Shown in pieces: positions 25,717-40,700 of a stretch of DNA of 64,000 nt. Each line of letters opens with the position of its first letter. Position 1 is the stretch's first letter. Location: the NCBI GenBank assembly GCA_021397845.1, contig CM038040.1, forward strand, positions 47,573,088-47,637,087. Direction: 5' to 3'. The DNA is from Areca catechu (Eukaryota; Streptophyta; Magnoliopsida; Arecales; Arecaceae). Both the position numbers and the translations under genes were made by a program. Under the pieces are notes generated by a model. It searched no databases. It was not told where the DNA came from and saw only the letters and a program-made list of their open reading frames with translations.

Positions 25717-28700
25717 TTGAATTAACATACAAGGATGATACTACATTTGTTTATTTTTCTCTATTTGAGGATAGATGCATTTATCCAAGTAATGAATCTA
25801 ACAAAACATTTGGAAGGGAAGAAAAAAATAGACAATGTCATTCATATAAGAGGATCGAAAAGAAGAATAAAAAAAATATGTTGACAAAAAAGGTATGAAC
25901 TGCAAGTTAAACACAGGTCTAATAAGTGGGTTCGGTTAGCCTCAAATCAACAAATTGTTGTGATGTGGGACAACTTAGGGATTCTGTACAATGGATGTGA
26001 GGTCCCCAAAATAGGGTTGGATTAGGATGATAAATACTTCTGTTACATGCTGTCCAAAATCTAAAAAGAGGATAGCCAACAACATAACTTGAAATTAGGG
26101 CATAGAAAAATTTATTTAGGGTTTCTTTTATATGGAAGGATGAGCTGATTGCAATCAAAGGCTTCCCAGGTCATAATCGAGTAATCAGATATGAACCTGT
26201 CACCAAATATGATCAAATAATGCACACAAATCTATATAGATAAGTAATATCAAACTGCCAATGATATTGAAGAACTTAAGACATCAAAATAAATAAACAA
26301 GAAGAAGCAAGTTTCAGTATAGCAAGTAAATATTAATAGAACTCTAAAAGAGTAACTGAAGTCTGATAATAATTAGGTGCTACTGGCAGCAAAAAGTCAA
26401 TAGAATAAAAAAGTAGAAAAAAACATAAGGGAGATGAAAAGAGACAGCCTGCTGAGCAAGCCTTTTCTTCCTCAAAATCCAGAGTACATGACCCCGAGGT
26501 GGCTGACCATGAGGTTTTATTTGAACCCTAACTCAAATTAATTTGCAAGAAAGTTTGAGCCAAGAAGTAGATAAACAGAAGCAGAAGAGAAAGAAGAATG
26601 GATATAAAGAGGGGAGAAGAGAGACGAGAAGAGACAGCCTGCTGAACCAACCTTTTCTTCCTCAAAATCCAGCATACATTACCCCTAGGTGGCTGACCAC
26701 AGTGTTTGTTTGAACCCTAAATTGAATTAATTTGCAAGAAAGGTTGAGGCCCTTTTAGGAATCTCACAAATATGAAAACAAATCTCCTGAAATCCTACTA
26801 TTTGATCCCATCAAGGCCACTAATTGACCATGGTAAGTGTAGCATGAACTGTTCTACTGTGAAATGAACAGCGATAGGCCCCTTTATTTATTGTACAACC
26901 AAGTAAAACACTGTTTAAAAGATAAAATCCAGAAATTAATTAATCAGCAATCAAGCTAATGTCATTGGATGAAGGTTGCAATGACCTCCCACTTCACACT
27001 TGTTCATTGCAGCAGGGCCTTGGTAACCATCCAACTCACAGTATCAGTCGCTCATAGCTGTGAAAGATGTTTGTGGATAGTTTCAAAATGATGAAAGATG
27101 AAATCTTGGATGACGACCAAGGATTCCATGACAGAAAGTTTTGATGAAAATACAGAGCTAAGCAATCAGCAATCTGGAAACCAGTTAGTTTCACAGTTCT
27201 AGGTGAAGTGGTGGTTTTACTCTCATATTTTGCCCACGCAAAGTGTATGAACTATGAACAGATGTCACTTCTGATAAGGAATGCAACATCATTTAAGAAA
27301 TAATCTGAACTCCCAAGTCAAGACAAGCAACTCCTGGTAAAACAAAAAATTTATTCAGAAATTTAAATCTGCAACATAAGCAAGGGAAGAGTACAAGCAA
27401 AAGCAAAGATTGAAACTTTAGTGTGGAGAGCCAATATTTTAATAAATCAAAAAATCTTTTTAACCTGGTAGTCCTATGCATGGTCAGAACTATAGCCCCA
27501 ATCATGGCTAATAATAAAAACAGATTACAGAAGCTGAAATCACACCTCTCCCATCAATAGGTTTAGCCAGAGCATTTATAACACAACCCAAATAATCCTC
27601 ACTCACAGGTATCTGAGCAATTCTTCCTATTGCTTTTACAGGACTTCCTTCTTGTATCATCAAAACATCACCCATTAATACAACACCAACATTATTTGAT
27701 TCCAAATTAAGAGCAATTCCTATCGTACCCTCTTCAAATTCTACTAATTCACCGACCATTACTTCATCAAGACCATGAATAAGAGCAATACCACCAAACA
27801 CAACTAAAAAAAATATGGAAATGACCATAAAGTCACAGCACAAAGCTCACCAGCATAATCCAGAATTAAAACTATGTCACCAGCACACAACAAACAAGAG
27901 AAAAAAGAAACAAAAAGGATTATGACACTATAATGGCTGGAATTATAAGGTGGTGCAGCAACAGCGAGTATCACTGAAGTTCCAGTAAAAAGCCAATAAA
28001 AGCAGAAAAAGTAAGAACACTGCAGAAGCCATTCAGACTGCTATAATTACTTAACAACCAAATAAAGAACACTGCAGAGCCATTCAGACTGCTATAATTA
28101 CTTAACAACCAAATAGAAAAGGTGTTTGTTACGCAAAGCACATTCCTCAACCTGAATTCTGTGTCATCGGCTATTACCACAGCAGAAAGGATTTTTAACT
28201 GGAGCATTCATGATGTTCAGAGCAGCCATGATGGTTGGATGGTGCAAGAACATCAGAAATACATAAATTCTGCAAATGATTTCAGATATGAATAAAAAGA
28301 TGCCAGGATTTTCGTGGTCCTTTTTTTTGGGAATCGTAACTTACTGATTACTGATATCATGAAATGTAAGCAAATAAAAGCCTTTAACGAGGCCAAATTT
28401 GAAATGCATCAACATTTGAGAGCATAAAAACACAAGGAAAGCCAACCAGACTACATAGACACATTAAAGGATACAGGCATCTAGAATCTAGAGATACTGA
28501 TTACTAAACAAATAGGCATGCATAATGCCAGATCATATAGCAAGTTATCTTAAAAATGTCTGGTAATTACTGGAAACATCATGGTCATTGTTTACAACAG
28601 TACCATAAAAGATTGCAAATTTACATATATCATATTTGTTAAAAAATAAAACATTTAGTGAGTGCTTCAAGACAGCCATGATGATATTTATAATTCTACT

Positions 28701-31700
28701 AATCTCCTAATCAAAAATCTTAAATTATACAGCTTTTCAATCATTATCTTGCAACAACGCCCTGTATTGCTAGTTACACACTAAAATAAGAAATAAAAGG
28801 CAAGGTTAATCACCTGAACTCCTGGATGTGTTTCATGCATAAACTCAAACAATTTATTCACAACTGTTTTCAGAAACTTCCAGTGAGCCCTAAGAAACCT
28901 TGGGTATTGTCCCACTACATACCTGATAATCATACCAGGAAGAGTCAAAGAGTTAAAAGGCAGAATAATTAAAAACATATAATAAGAGGGCATTTGTTTG
29001 CTTACATGATGTTGCTTGCAATAACAGCTTTATTATCTTTCCCCTTTGTGATTTCACAGAGATTCAGCAAATCACGGATGACCATTACTAGAAACCTATT
29101 TTCCTGCCAAGCATATATCAAAGACTATAAAGACAAGCACGTGAAAATCCATTATGGAAAAAGTGAAATTAAACATATAGAATTAAGTGAAAAGGCACAA
29201 AATAAATCAAAATATCTAGAGGCAATGAAAGCAGTGCTTCGGGAGGAGGTGATTAAGGTAAGATGTTTCAACTTTTAATGACACCAGGCTTAAGCCATTG
29301 GAATTTACTGAGAGGTTTGAAAATTCAATAAAGATAATGAGGGGGAAACAAGGAAGAAAACATGGTGCAGTGTTTCGACTTGATTATGGAACTAGCTGAG
29401 GATCACATATTGCACAGACCAAATCTTAAGAAATCTTAGTAGTTCATGAACAATACTGTATCTCATTGTACTTCATTTGGAATTTGAATCAATACATAAT
29501 ACCGTACAAAAATTTAAAAGATCCATCCTTTTTCTAATTGAATTATGGATATAATCAAAACTTGATATGTACCTTATGATGGAAAAGCTAAGAAACAATA
29601 TGTTTGCCATTTATAGGTAGCTTTAATTATTTTACCTATATATCATAAAGTGTCATCCAGGAGCCTCAAAGCAATTTTTTGATAGCCTCACATCAAGGCA
29701 TATTATTTTTTGTATTTTATAAAGCCAACTGATTTAGGATAATTTATTTTAGTGCAATTCACCTAAACACAATGTAGTATTGTAGTCCCAAAGCCACCTG
29801 CATGACATGACTCTCTTAAAACCTTGAACACAACCATCACAACTGAATAACAGAATATTGGTCCCAAATTAACATTTTGCCTTTCATAGTAGTCGTCTCA
29901 TGACAGTGGGAACTTCAATTTGGATGTCAATACATATTTACAGTCAGACAAACAACTTCTGATGCAATCCTTTATCTTTATCAACAAATCACTTTGATTT
30001 TTATTCTTTTCAATGTTCATTTATAAAATAAAAATGGTGTGCAATTTACACATCTAAATATGGATGTCATCCCAATTATCAATTCCACAAGATCATCCAA
30101 CACCATGTCATTGGCTACTATGTTTAGTGCATTTGACCTTTTCCCAAGAACCATAGTTATAGGGGCGAAAGTCAATTACAAGGATCTACTTAAGGGTATG
30201 TTTGGGAAATCTAGCAGAATTGGGCTGGATTTCCTATTGGATTCATGGAGTGGGTAGTCTATTTAGGTAGGGTCCATATCAACCCAATACTCCTTCCACC
30301 CAAATCCTGCAGAAGGGAAAAAGACATCCATAGGTCTTTTTTTCTTATTGCAGATCAACAGGTCCACAGATGGGATTTAGGCTAAGAGTAGGATGGCCTT
30401 TGGAAGAATACGGGCTGGACAGGCCAACAGGCCCAATTCCTGCAGGAAATCCAGCCCCCAAACATGCCCTAGTAAGTTGCCTTCTCAACTTAGAGTTGGC
30501 ATCAATAGCCAACTCCATTTGTGTGGAAGAAGCCAACTCCGTGATGATGAGCCATCCGGAATTTTTACATGGCATTTCCCTCAAGTCAACAGGTTTGTAA
30601 TAATCAAACACTCCTTCAGAAGTACAACTCCACCTCATCCACTATCTCATTGTTATGTATGCTGGAGTTGTCATCTGAAAAAAAATAAATAAATAAGCAA
30701 AGCTAAAAGTATCCAGTTGGCACTGATTCTCATCAGCACCATCTGCAAAATAATTTGACAATTATCTTTTATACACAACCTATGTTTGGTTCAACTTCTC
30801 AAATAGACCCTTGTAATAGTTCCTCTACTATTTCTAGCTTGACATTCTCACCTATAAAAGACTTACCAATGAACCACCACACCATGTGAACAAAATCCAG
30901 AGCATCATGATGCATCATAGGGCTGCACATGAATGGGATAGCTAGTAGATTTAGTTTGTCTTTATTGTGTGGTTTTATCTCATTTTCTATTCAGGACATT
31001 TTAAGTTGTCAATGGGTTTACTAAATAAATGGCCAAGATTAAACGATCTCAAGCCTTATATGAAGGCTCATTGAGGCATTGTACTATAGCAGTACCATTC
31101 ATACTACAGTAAATGCAAACAGTAACTAAAGCTTCAAGGGGTGGTTTGGGGGCTTTAGTGTTAGATTAAGCAGTTGCTATTGTTATAAATAGCCCTCACA
31201 ACTCTATGTAGTGCACTATTGTAATTGGCACGTGGATTTTATTGAGAATAGAAGCATGCACAGACATTCTGATGCAGTTGTCAAAGCTTTCGAATGGCAT
31301 CAATCAAAAGTTTCACATGTTAATTGACTGCTTTAATTATGTTAATTAAGTTTAATTAGTCAATTGAGACATTTGACACTTATTATTGCAAGTTTAGTTA
31401 ATTGAGTTGTGTTCATATAGTTTTTATTTTTCTTCACATTTTCTATCAAATAGGTCAACTGCTCGAGTAGCACGCAACTTTCATTCTATTTTAATCTTGA
31501 ACAGCAAGTCAGCTCTCATGGACATAAAATCACCTCCTTGAGTGTCAATTAACATTATTGTATTTTAAGTTTACTTGTTTCACAAGCCATCTTACTTGCC
31601 CAATAAAAAGGTTTGGGCATGATGAGTGGCTTGTAATTGAATGTTTGTGAGAGTGGCTGTACCCCCCGTCCCAATGGAAATGTGATGATGAGGAAAACAT

Positions 31701-34700
31701 ATACACACAGCATATGTAAAAAGGACACATGAAGCATATTAGCATAGTTCATAGTTTCAGTGAGAGCACCATTTTCTACAAGCTCGTCATTTAGTCATCA
31801 TTCAAGTCTCAACCTCAATCCACACTTCATATTTAAATATCAACACCATGGACCAAACAAAAATGACTATTCATCATTAAAAGATCAATATCAAAATAAA
31901 ATAAAATAAAATCTACCCTCTTATTATTGAAGTACCAGGAAAGTATCTTGATATCTCTGGAAAGTAAACAATATGTTTTTAGAGAAAAAAAATTGAAAAA
32001 TAGAATACTTACACAAGTATAGGATATGTATCCAAAAGGTATCTGACAAGTATTGGTATATGACATATATTTGATAGACATGGCAAGTAATTTGAATTGT
32101 CCAATTTCCTAATTCTTGTGTTTTTAAGAAGGCCTAGAAGGGAGAGGCCCCTTCTTTACTTTTTTTCCCTTAAATTTCTTTCTCTATGGATGCATTCATA
32201 GTGATTTTACTTGTTTGCCCTCTTTTTAATTTTCTTTATTTTCCAGGACAGGGTAGGGGGTTCTCTCTTTAAAAAATGTTGTGTGTGTGTGTGTTGAGGA
32301 GAGTGGGTGCTGGGGGGCAGAAAGGCAGGGCAGGCAAAAACATGCTTTAACAAGGAACAAAGATCTCAAAGTCTTAGGCCTCTTAACCCACAACCCTTGG
32401 CTTTATAATCCATGAGGATTCTAATGGTTGGCCTTAACTGGAATTGTCTTGTTATCAACTAGTCATTAGCTTATCCTATAAAATCACATACCATTTAACC
32501 AATAACATGAAAACCTAGCAACCTAGAAATCAAACTACAGCAGAAAAATTTATACCTACATTTCAAAAAAAAAAAAAAAAAGGAAGAAAGAAAGGGAAAA
32601 AGCACTCATGTCCAGCAAGCAACTAGCAAACAATCAATGAAAATAAGTGTTTCATCGTCAACATACATTTAAAAGTATTAATTGAAATATTTACATATGT
32701 TTTTGCACATAAGAATTAGCTTGATACTGCAATAGACTACCTGTTCCTCCATCATGGAACCAGATATTGATCCAATAGCCCAACATAAAGTGTTTAAGTT
32801 ATTCCAACTCCAGTCCTCCCCGCTTAATTGTTTACTCAACTTCTTCAGCATCTAAATCACCAAAAGAAACCATGCATTGGTTAACATGCTTAGCTTAGGT
32901 TTTACTCAAAAAAAGATGCTCAGCTTAAGTGAAAATTATCACAAAGATTCAAGAACATTAGACAATATGAGTGAACAACAAATAAAAAAGACAATATCAA
33001 AGATAAGAACTTCATATAGCATCCTCGAGTTTCGTATGAAGACAGAAGAGGAAAAGCACCAAAGTTGAAAAGGCTTAATTAATAGAGAAGACAACCATAA
33101 CAAGCTAGCAGTCCAAAAAATACTCCAAGGTAGGAAGCCAAAAGGAAGGTACCTAACTCAACAATATAATTAGTCCTCAACCTAGTACAGTACATGGTAA
33201 CCAAGTCGATAAAAAGGTTCACCACACCTATGCGAGCTGGCCCATACTATGCATACCGTACCATACCAGTATCAAATTGAGTCTTAGTATGCAGAACCAT
33301 AGCAGGCACACCAACACTGTACTGGCACGGTATGGATACGGTCCAATACCAACATGGCGAACGTTGATGAAACCAATAACTATAAAATATATACATACTG
33401 AATTTAAATTCATCCAGAAATTAATCTATAACCACCAACAAACACCTATGGAAAGGATAGCCATGCATAAAAAGAATTAAGATATTGTTTTTAAAGTTAC
33501 TGCACCAAACTTGAAAAATAGTATCCATGTTTTACAATTCTAACATAATTTTCTAAAAAATTGAAATGGGAAGTGTGCTAATTTAATTTATAACCTAGAA
33601 GATTCCAGACAGCCATGAAATGCTAATAAATGTGGATATCTAATGCCAATGAAATACCACCGGAAGAACACATTGACTGTATTGTTTAATACATAATAGA
33701 ATCTTAAATGTTTGACACACAGTTTCTTAATCTCATGATTGACAAAATTCAAAACAAAAGGTTCACCTCAATTCAAAGATAAGACGCATTTAAAATCCAA
33801 GTTAAACCAAATGTAACAAGTTTTCTTAATGAACCGTGAGGTTCTTAACAAAAAATTATAGATGGAAGGACCAAAAGAAGAATATGTTGGTCAATATATA
33901 CTAGAATGGATTAATAGATGGCAAGCTGATCTATCAGTCATATAGTTAAAACTGTAAATAATGGTAATATGTGTTTGGGTACCCTTTCTCTTTTAAAGGA
34001 TAAGCATAACATTGTTTTACCTCATCATATTTTCAAAATATCATGAAAGTCAAATGATCAGGCCATTTCACAATCAGTTTAGCATAACCTTTTTTTAAAA
34101 AAAAAAAAAAAAAAAAAGAAAAAGAAAAATGAAGAAGCTCTGGTGAACTTCAAGTTCCCATCTAAAATCTAACCATTTCTCAGAATTTAGTGAGTATATA
34201 GTTTCTCATATTCTAGCATTTTGCATGTCTGCAGTGAGTGTAAACAGGTCATGACTAAGTACTTAGTGTTTCTTTATTCCATCCTATCTACATCAACAAG
34301 GCTATGCATATTCTATTTATAATGGACCCTCTAGGGTGTTCTCCACCCCTAATCCTGACTCCACCATGGACCACGCTCTACTACAGATGCCCTCTAATAG
34401 TATTTTAAAAAAAAAATCTTATGCCTAGAAAATTATACTCCATGCATTAGACTTACACATACATACATGCTAATATACAAATGTACATATTTACATAAAC
34501 ATAGATTGAAAGAACAAGTATATAAGTTAAAATGAGTGTAATTATCACATTAAATACATCGTAAACAAAAAGCAATTCAGATGGACCACAGCAATCCACA
34601 CTTTGTCTTACATGCATAGCATGTGCCCAACTCTATTTTTACCCAGTACATCCCTCCTGGTTCAGAAGGAGAGAACTAAAGAATTGCACCAGTCAATACT

Positions 34701-37700
34701 GTGAGTGCATTAATTAAAATAGATGAACAATAAAAATCTTTAATAGATGAGAATCAAGCCATACATGTTTCCTCTCACTTGCATGACATGCACGAAACTA
34801 GCAACTCTATTTCTTCTTTCTCTCAATATCTCATTCTAAGATGGCATTATACAGGATCCATTTCATATTTTGCCATATTATTTTATTTTCCTAATCGAGT
34901 CCTTAAATCTCCAATCTGTGACTGTATTTATAATGCCTCAGTAAAATTAGTAATCAAAGATCTGAAGGCACATGCCCCAAAGATGAACATAGGCCCTTTG
35001 TCTAGAAGACTGTTTCATCTGTCGTAGCATGTTTTAGTAAGGGGAAAATGAACTACAACTGGAAGCTTACTGGCAATATAAATCTACATACGTGGGTTTT
35101 CCGGTTATGAACATGGCCTGCCTTGCTTAATCAAATAATGGTCTTTTACTTTAGAGTTACCATGTATACCGCAAGGTCCAAAACCATCTTCCAAATAAAA
35201 CACAGTCCATTCCTTTTTCTTCTATTTTCCAAAACGACTGACAACCAACATAATAGCAACAAAGTGACCATACTATACAACTTTTATTGATTAAAATACT
35301 TGAAATATTCCTATCAAGATCCAAGAATGGCATAAGAAGACCATAGGCCATGCAAATTTCTTAGCATTCTTAGATATGTACTTCAGTTACAATAAATCTG
35401 CAAAGAACAAAAATTAGATCATACCTGCTGTTCTGTATCCTCATGATCAAGGTGTGACAAGTAAATCAAAGTTTCCCTCATAATCTGCAACAATGAAGTG
35501 AAGTTAATGATGGGCAACTTAAAACAGAACTGACAAAAATAAAAACGCGTAAGAGTTTCTCAAGCACATTTGGCTTATCTCCATTATGTCATGTTCCACA
35601 ATGCATTGTTCAGAGCTGATTCTTCAAAAAGTAAGCTAACAAATACCATATCTAGAGACTATGTAAGATCAACTTTATAATTTTTCATATGGTACAAGTG
35701 GACCAGACTGACCAAACAGCCACATCATGAGCTCGTGCATCAATAGATTTCTCCGATTGTCATCACAATCAGTTTCCAATATCATTCATAAAAAGAGTTG
35801 ACAAAACAAAATGCAACCATGATTTTTTTCCAGAAAGAGAGAGTCATCTAGCACGCACCTTATACTGGACAAGGACATCATTGTCTTTCATTGTTTCACG
35901 AACAATGTTCCCATTTTCATCTTCAACAATCAAAACCTCCTCAGGCTTTGCCATACGACAAATCATGAGCATTCTTAGCTTTGACAATGGACCTGAATAT
36001 AGCTGCCGTCTTTGTAGAAGTGGTGAACCAAGACCATCAGCCATCCCCGGGACCAATGGAGTCTGAAGAAATCAACAGATCATGAGATAACAGAAACAAT
36101 CAGAGATGAGCTAAGCAATTGCTGTTCAAGCACAGACTTGGTAATATAATATTTTTTTCATCAAAACCCAAATATCAAGTATGATGCATAAATATAAAAC
36201 ATAAGAATCATGCATGCAAACATACAGACTGACAAGTGGGAAATTCACTTTAAATTCTACCTGCCATGGATGAACTGCACAAAGATGTCCAATAAGAGAG
36301 GCATGGTGGGATCAATCCACAAAAATTTGATGCTTGTATAAATAAATTAAAAAAGAATCTAATTTGAAGAAAGGTGTTTTTACCTTGCACTTTAAACAAC
36401 CAGAAAACAGCATTTCAGTGTGTTCACACTTATGGTGATATACCTGTCTTGCTCTAACAACAGTGATAATATGCACATGCCTTAAGGTCAATGCCCAAAA
36501 GCAGCCCTTCAATCTCATCTAATATCATATTTGGTGCTATCATAGACATGGCTATCATAGTTGCCATGAGAGACGAGTTGACGGACCCGCAGCAGGTCTC
36601 TAAAGAGATTAACTTGAAAAGCACCTTTGTTTTTCTGAAAGTTCAACCACCATATGAAGCATATGAACAATCTAAATAAAAAATTACACCTTCACTGGTA
36701 CAAAATGATGGGTAAACAAAGGGAGAGGGTCTAGCCAACCCTTTAATTTTCTCAAATCACATTATACATACTATCAACCAAGGATCGTCATGCCGGGACC
36801 GGACCCCATACCAATAGACTGGCAATACAATTCAGTATGGCCCCGTACCATTCCATATAGGGCCCAAACCAACATGGCAAGGAAAGTAGGGAGAGAATGA
36901 GAACCACAGAGAGGAAAAGAGAGAGGTGAGGGGAGGGAGGGAAGGAGATGGAGATGCTAGCAGTGGCCGTAGAGGCCCTCGGATGACTAGAGGAGAGGGA
37001 GCTTTGAACAGACCAATCCAAGAGAAAAAGAGGGAGATGGAGGGGAGAGGGAGAGAGAGCAAGAGGACAGGGACATCAATGGTGGCCGCGAAATGGCCGC
37101 AGAGGCCCAAATCCTCCTCCCTGCCCTTTGTCGATCAAAACAAGAGCAACTACCCCTGTTTTAATTGTAAATTCATGAATTTTATTTATTTATTTTTTTA
37201 CCGTCTAAGAGTAAAGTCTGGTTGCTGACTTCACTTAAGTGAAGTCCGCAAGAAGTTTGCCGACTTCACCATGGGTTAACAAAATAAAAAACGGGTTATT
37301 AAGTAAAGTTTGCAATGTTTTTGCCAACTTCACCCGACATCCCCCAAAAAAATGATACAGGGGCTTCTACCATTGTTTCGATTGGCCAATTCCTGCCTCT
37401 AGCTTCCTCGACGAGCCTCCAGCAGGCCTACAAAGGATCTCTCTCCCGCCCCTCTCCTTCCCTACCTACCTCTCTCTTTTCCTTCTTTCTCCCTCTCCTT
37501 ATTGTCGATCCACCAACAAACACAAAGGCCCTCCAATGACCACGGCCGGCCTCCGAAGGGTCTCTCTCTCCCTCTCCTTCCCTCCCCCCTCTCTCTTTTC
37601 CTCTCTTTCCTTCTCCCTCCTACCAATATTCCAAATTTTATGCTAGAACCATCCTGGTCCGCCACCAGTACAATTCAGCACACCCCAAATTACCCAATTC

Positions 37701-40700
37701 GGGGTGGTTCCACCTTCCTTGTTATCGCCTACTTTGCTATTGTACTAGGAAATGCCATACACAAGTCTCCCTAAGTAAACCAGCAAGTCTTCTTACATGA
37801 AAACATTTACTAGAATGAAACAAGCCAAAAAAAACAATTATTACATGGAGAACAAAAGATACAAAGAAGTATGAAACTGTATATTCTATTGAGGTAGTCC
37901 AATAACATAAGTACACACAGAAGGTGGTGCAGTCATTTTTGTTGGAAGTGGTTCTCAATTAACAACAAACAATATCACATACATCAGGTAACATGCCTTG
38001 CATTCCAACCTCCTCATATGTGCAAATCCATATTTTTTCCTTATCTGAGTATTTATGTCCAGCTCCTGAAAGCCATGTCAGATATGTATCCCATCAAAAT
38101 GCATGAGTCACTTGGACAACTATGAAGTTCTTTCAATTGCAGCTTTTAGGAACTAGTAAAGAGTTGGACCCTTCCAAGTTCCAATGATGAGTGAGATTCA
38201 TTATGATAATGTTAAAAGTTTGTTTTTGTTCTTTTAAAAAATTAGTTAAGAATTTAGTTATTAAAAATTTAAAAAACCTTCATGAAATCCCATTTCTCAA
38301 AATTCAGTTCAAAGACCTTAACAAATAATACTTTTCAATATTTTCTTATTTAACTATATATATATTATATTTTTGTGTTGCCCATAGCTCATTTTTTTCT
38401 TGCTAAGTCAAATGCAGGACATATGTCCCTAACTGGTTCCCATGTCAGCTTCCATACTACACTAATTCTTTCACATAAGCCATGTGATAATTCTCTCATA
38501 ACTCTGACACTAAAATGGATCAAATTAACAGGAAAAAGACAAAAAATGTTGATATAGAACAATAGTCAATTAAAAGAATGCAAATGCAAGAAAATGCCCA
38601 GTGCAAATGCAACATACAAGACAGTGTGGCTAAAGTGACAAATAATCTATAATAAAAGATTGGAAAGAAAACCTACTAAACATCTAATTATCTAAGGACT
38701 CTGAAGTATTACGTATCTAGGGTTAGCAAGCATTTTAATTTTGATTTTCCCATAAATCTGACTATAATGAGAGCAACCTGCTTCCATTTTAGCAAAGATA
38801 TATATCATTTTTCGTGTGGAAAATGACTTTTTGTTTAGTCCACAAAAAGTAGAGACCTGAAATATACATCAGGTTATGTCGCTTAACTCTGAAAATGGAT
38901 TCAAATTGACACACAAAAAGGCCGATTTGCATGTATCCCTGGTTCAGGATTTCAAGGTCAAGAGGTTAAAGAAAACAAGTAAAGAAGATGGGAAGGAAAA
39001 AAAGAAAGCAGGCTAAAATCCTGCATTCTTTAATTAAATTTCTATCAAAATTTGCATACATCCCTTCAGTCGTTTATACAGCAAACCAAACCTAAAATGT
39101 GCCAAAAATATCTTTAATGAATGAGTTAATCTACAAGCAACCATGGTAATCAAGGTCAGCTGTCTAGACCAGAAGTGCCCAATTCAAGGCATACCAACCA
39201 GTTCTAGGTGGAAACCAGGTCAAGATGCATTTGGAACAGAAACCAGTCTGAAACAACCCAAACTGAGCAGAACCTTCCAGATCTACTTGGTTTAGGGCCA
39301 TAGCCCCAAACAAATACAATGACCCCTACAACTTCACCCTCTCTCTCTCTCTCAAAAATGACAACAACCCTTGAACAACCCTTGACCACCCATGACACTG
39401 TTGGCTTTGCCCCCACCACACTCTCTCTCCCCCCCTTCACCCTTCCCCCCCACCGGGTGCTCTCCCTCCCCTCAATTCCAATACACCCCAGGTTGGTATA
39501 ATATGTATCAACGCCGTACCAAATCAGTAGTCGGCCAATACAACCCCCAGTACTGACTCAGAAAGCCTTGACGATAATTATTTTTAGAGCAATAACAACC
39601 ATAATAAATTTTTCTCATATCTCGGAACTCTTCCTAAAATTAAAAAAGAGAGATCCAAAAAATACAAGTAATAGAACCCTAACATATCCCCATCTACACC
39701 TAGGCTACATCAAAGTGTCATAAAATTATGAACCTATAGCTAAAAAAAGGTCACTCAATGAAAGGTTTGAAAGTCAACTTGAGCAGCAAATGATGAACCA
39801 CGTGCATCACATGGATACAAACTTGACCATCATGTTTTGATTATAGAGATTGTCTATTCGACTTCTAAAACTTCAACCACTAAGGACAAATGATGATACC
39901 TTAAATCCTCCTAACCCACTGCTGGCACTTGGTTTATAAAAAGATAAAAATATTATGTGTCATTTGGCATCACTTTCATTTTTTTAATTCTTAATAATAA
40001 AATATAAAAATTCATTTCCATTTTTAAAAATTTTAAAATATAAGCAAGTTTGGTATGATTAATTATGTTTAAAAATTAAAATATAAAGATGGCAACGATG
40101 ACAAAGGTGATTGTAGTAGCAATGAAGGTAGTGGAGGCGCCGGTAGTGTTGGTGGCAATGGCGATGGCAATATGATGGTGGTGGTAGCAATGGTGGCAGG
40201 GAAACCAACGATGTGGTGGAAACGGCAGCAATCTTGGCAGTGGTGTCATGAAGGTGGTGACGGTTACCCTGGTGATGGAGGTGCTAACGACGTAGAGACA
40301 GTAATAATAGTAATGATAGTGTGGCAACAGCTATAATGGTTGTCACAAAATCCCGGTGATATGAAGGAAGTGAGGATGATGGGAGAAGACTAGCAGTGGT
40401 GTGGTGAAGGCAACTACCATGGTTGCAGCATTGGTAGCAGCAATGGCAGAGGTGACGATTGTGGTGGTGGCAAAGGCGACATCAGAGGTGGAGGTGGTGT
40501 TAGTGATGATGGTAAAAAGCATGAGTTCCTTATTTTTGAAAAATATTGAAAGTAAGTGTTTCTTGCTTTCATTTTTCTAGAATGATGAAAGTGAATTTTG
40601 AAAATAGAAAAAAAAAAAAAAAATAGAACCAAACATGTTTTTTTTTGTCTTAATGTCCATAATTTCATTTTTAAAATAGAAAACAAGAAATAAAAAATAA

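Larger units (their letters stand above)
25025..28813 (-). other. XPO1 intron 18 (3.8 kb)
   Basis: GT-AG intron holding a compound microsatellite, a 190-bp tandem duplication, the plastid atpA fragment and a 52-bp duplication. The remainder is AT-rich with no recognised element. Confidence 0.8.
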
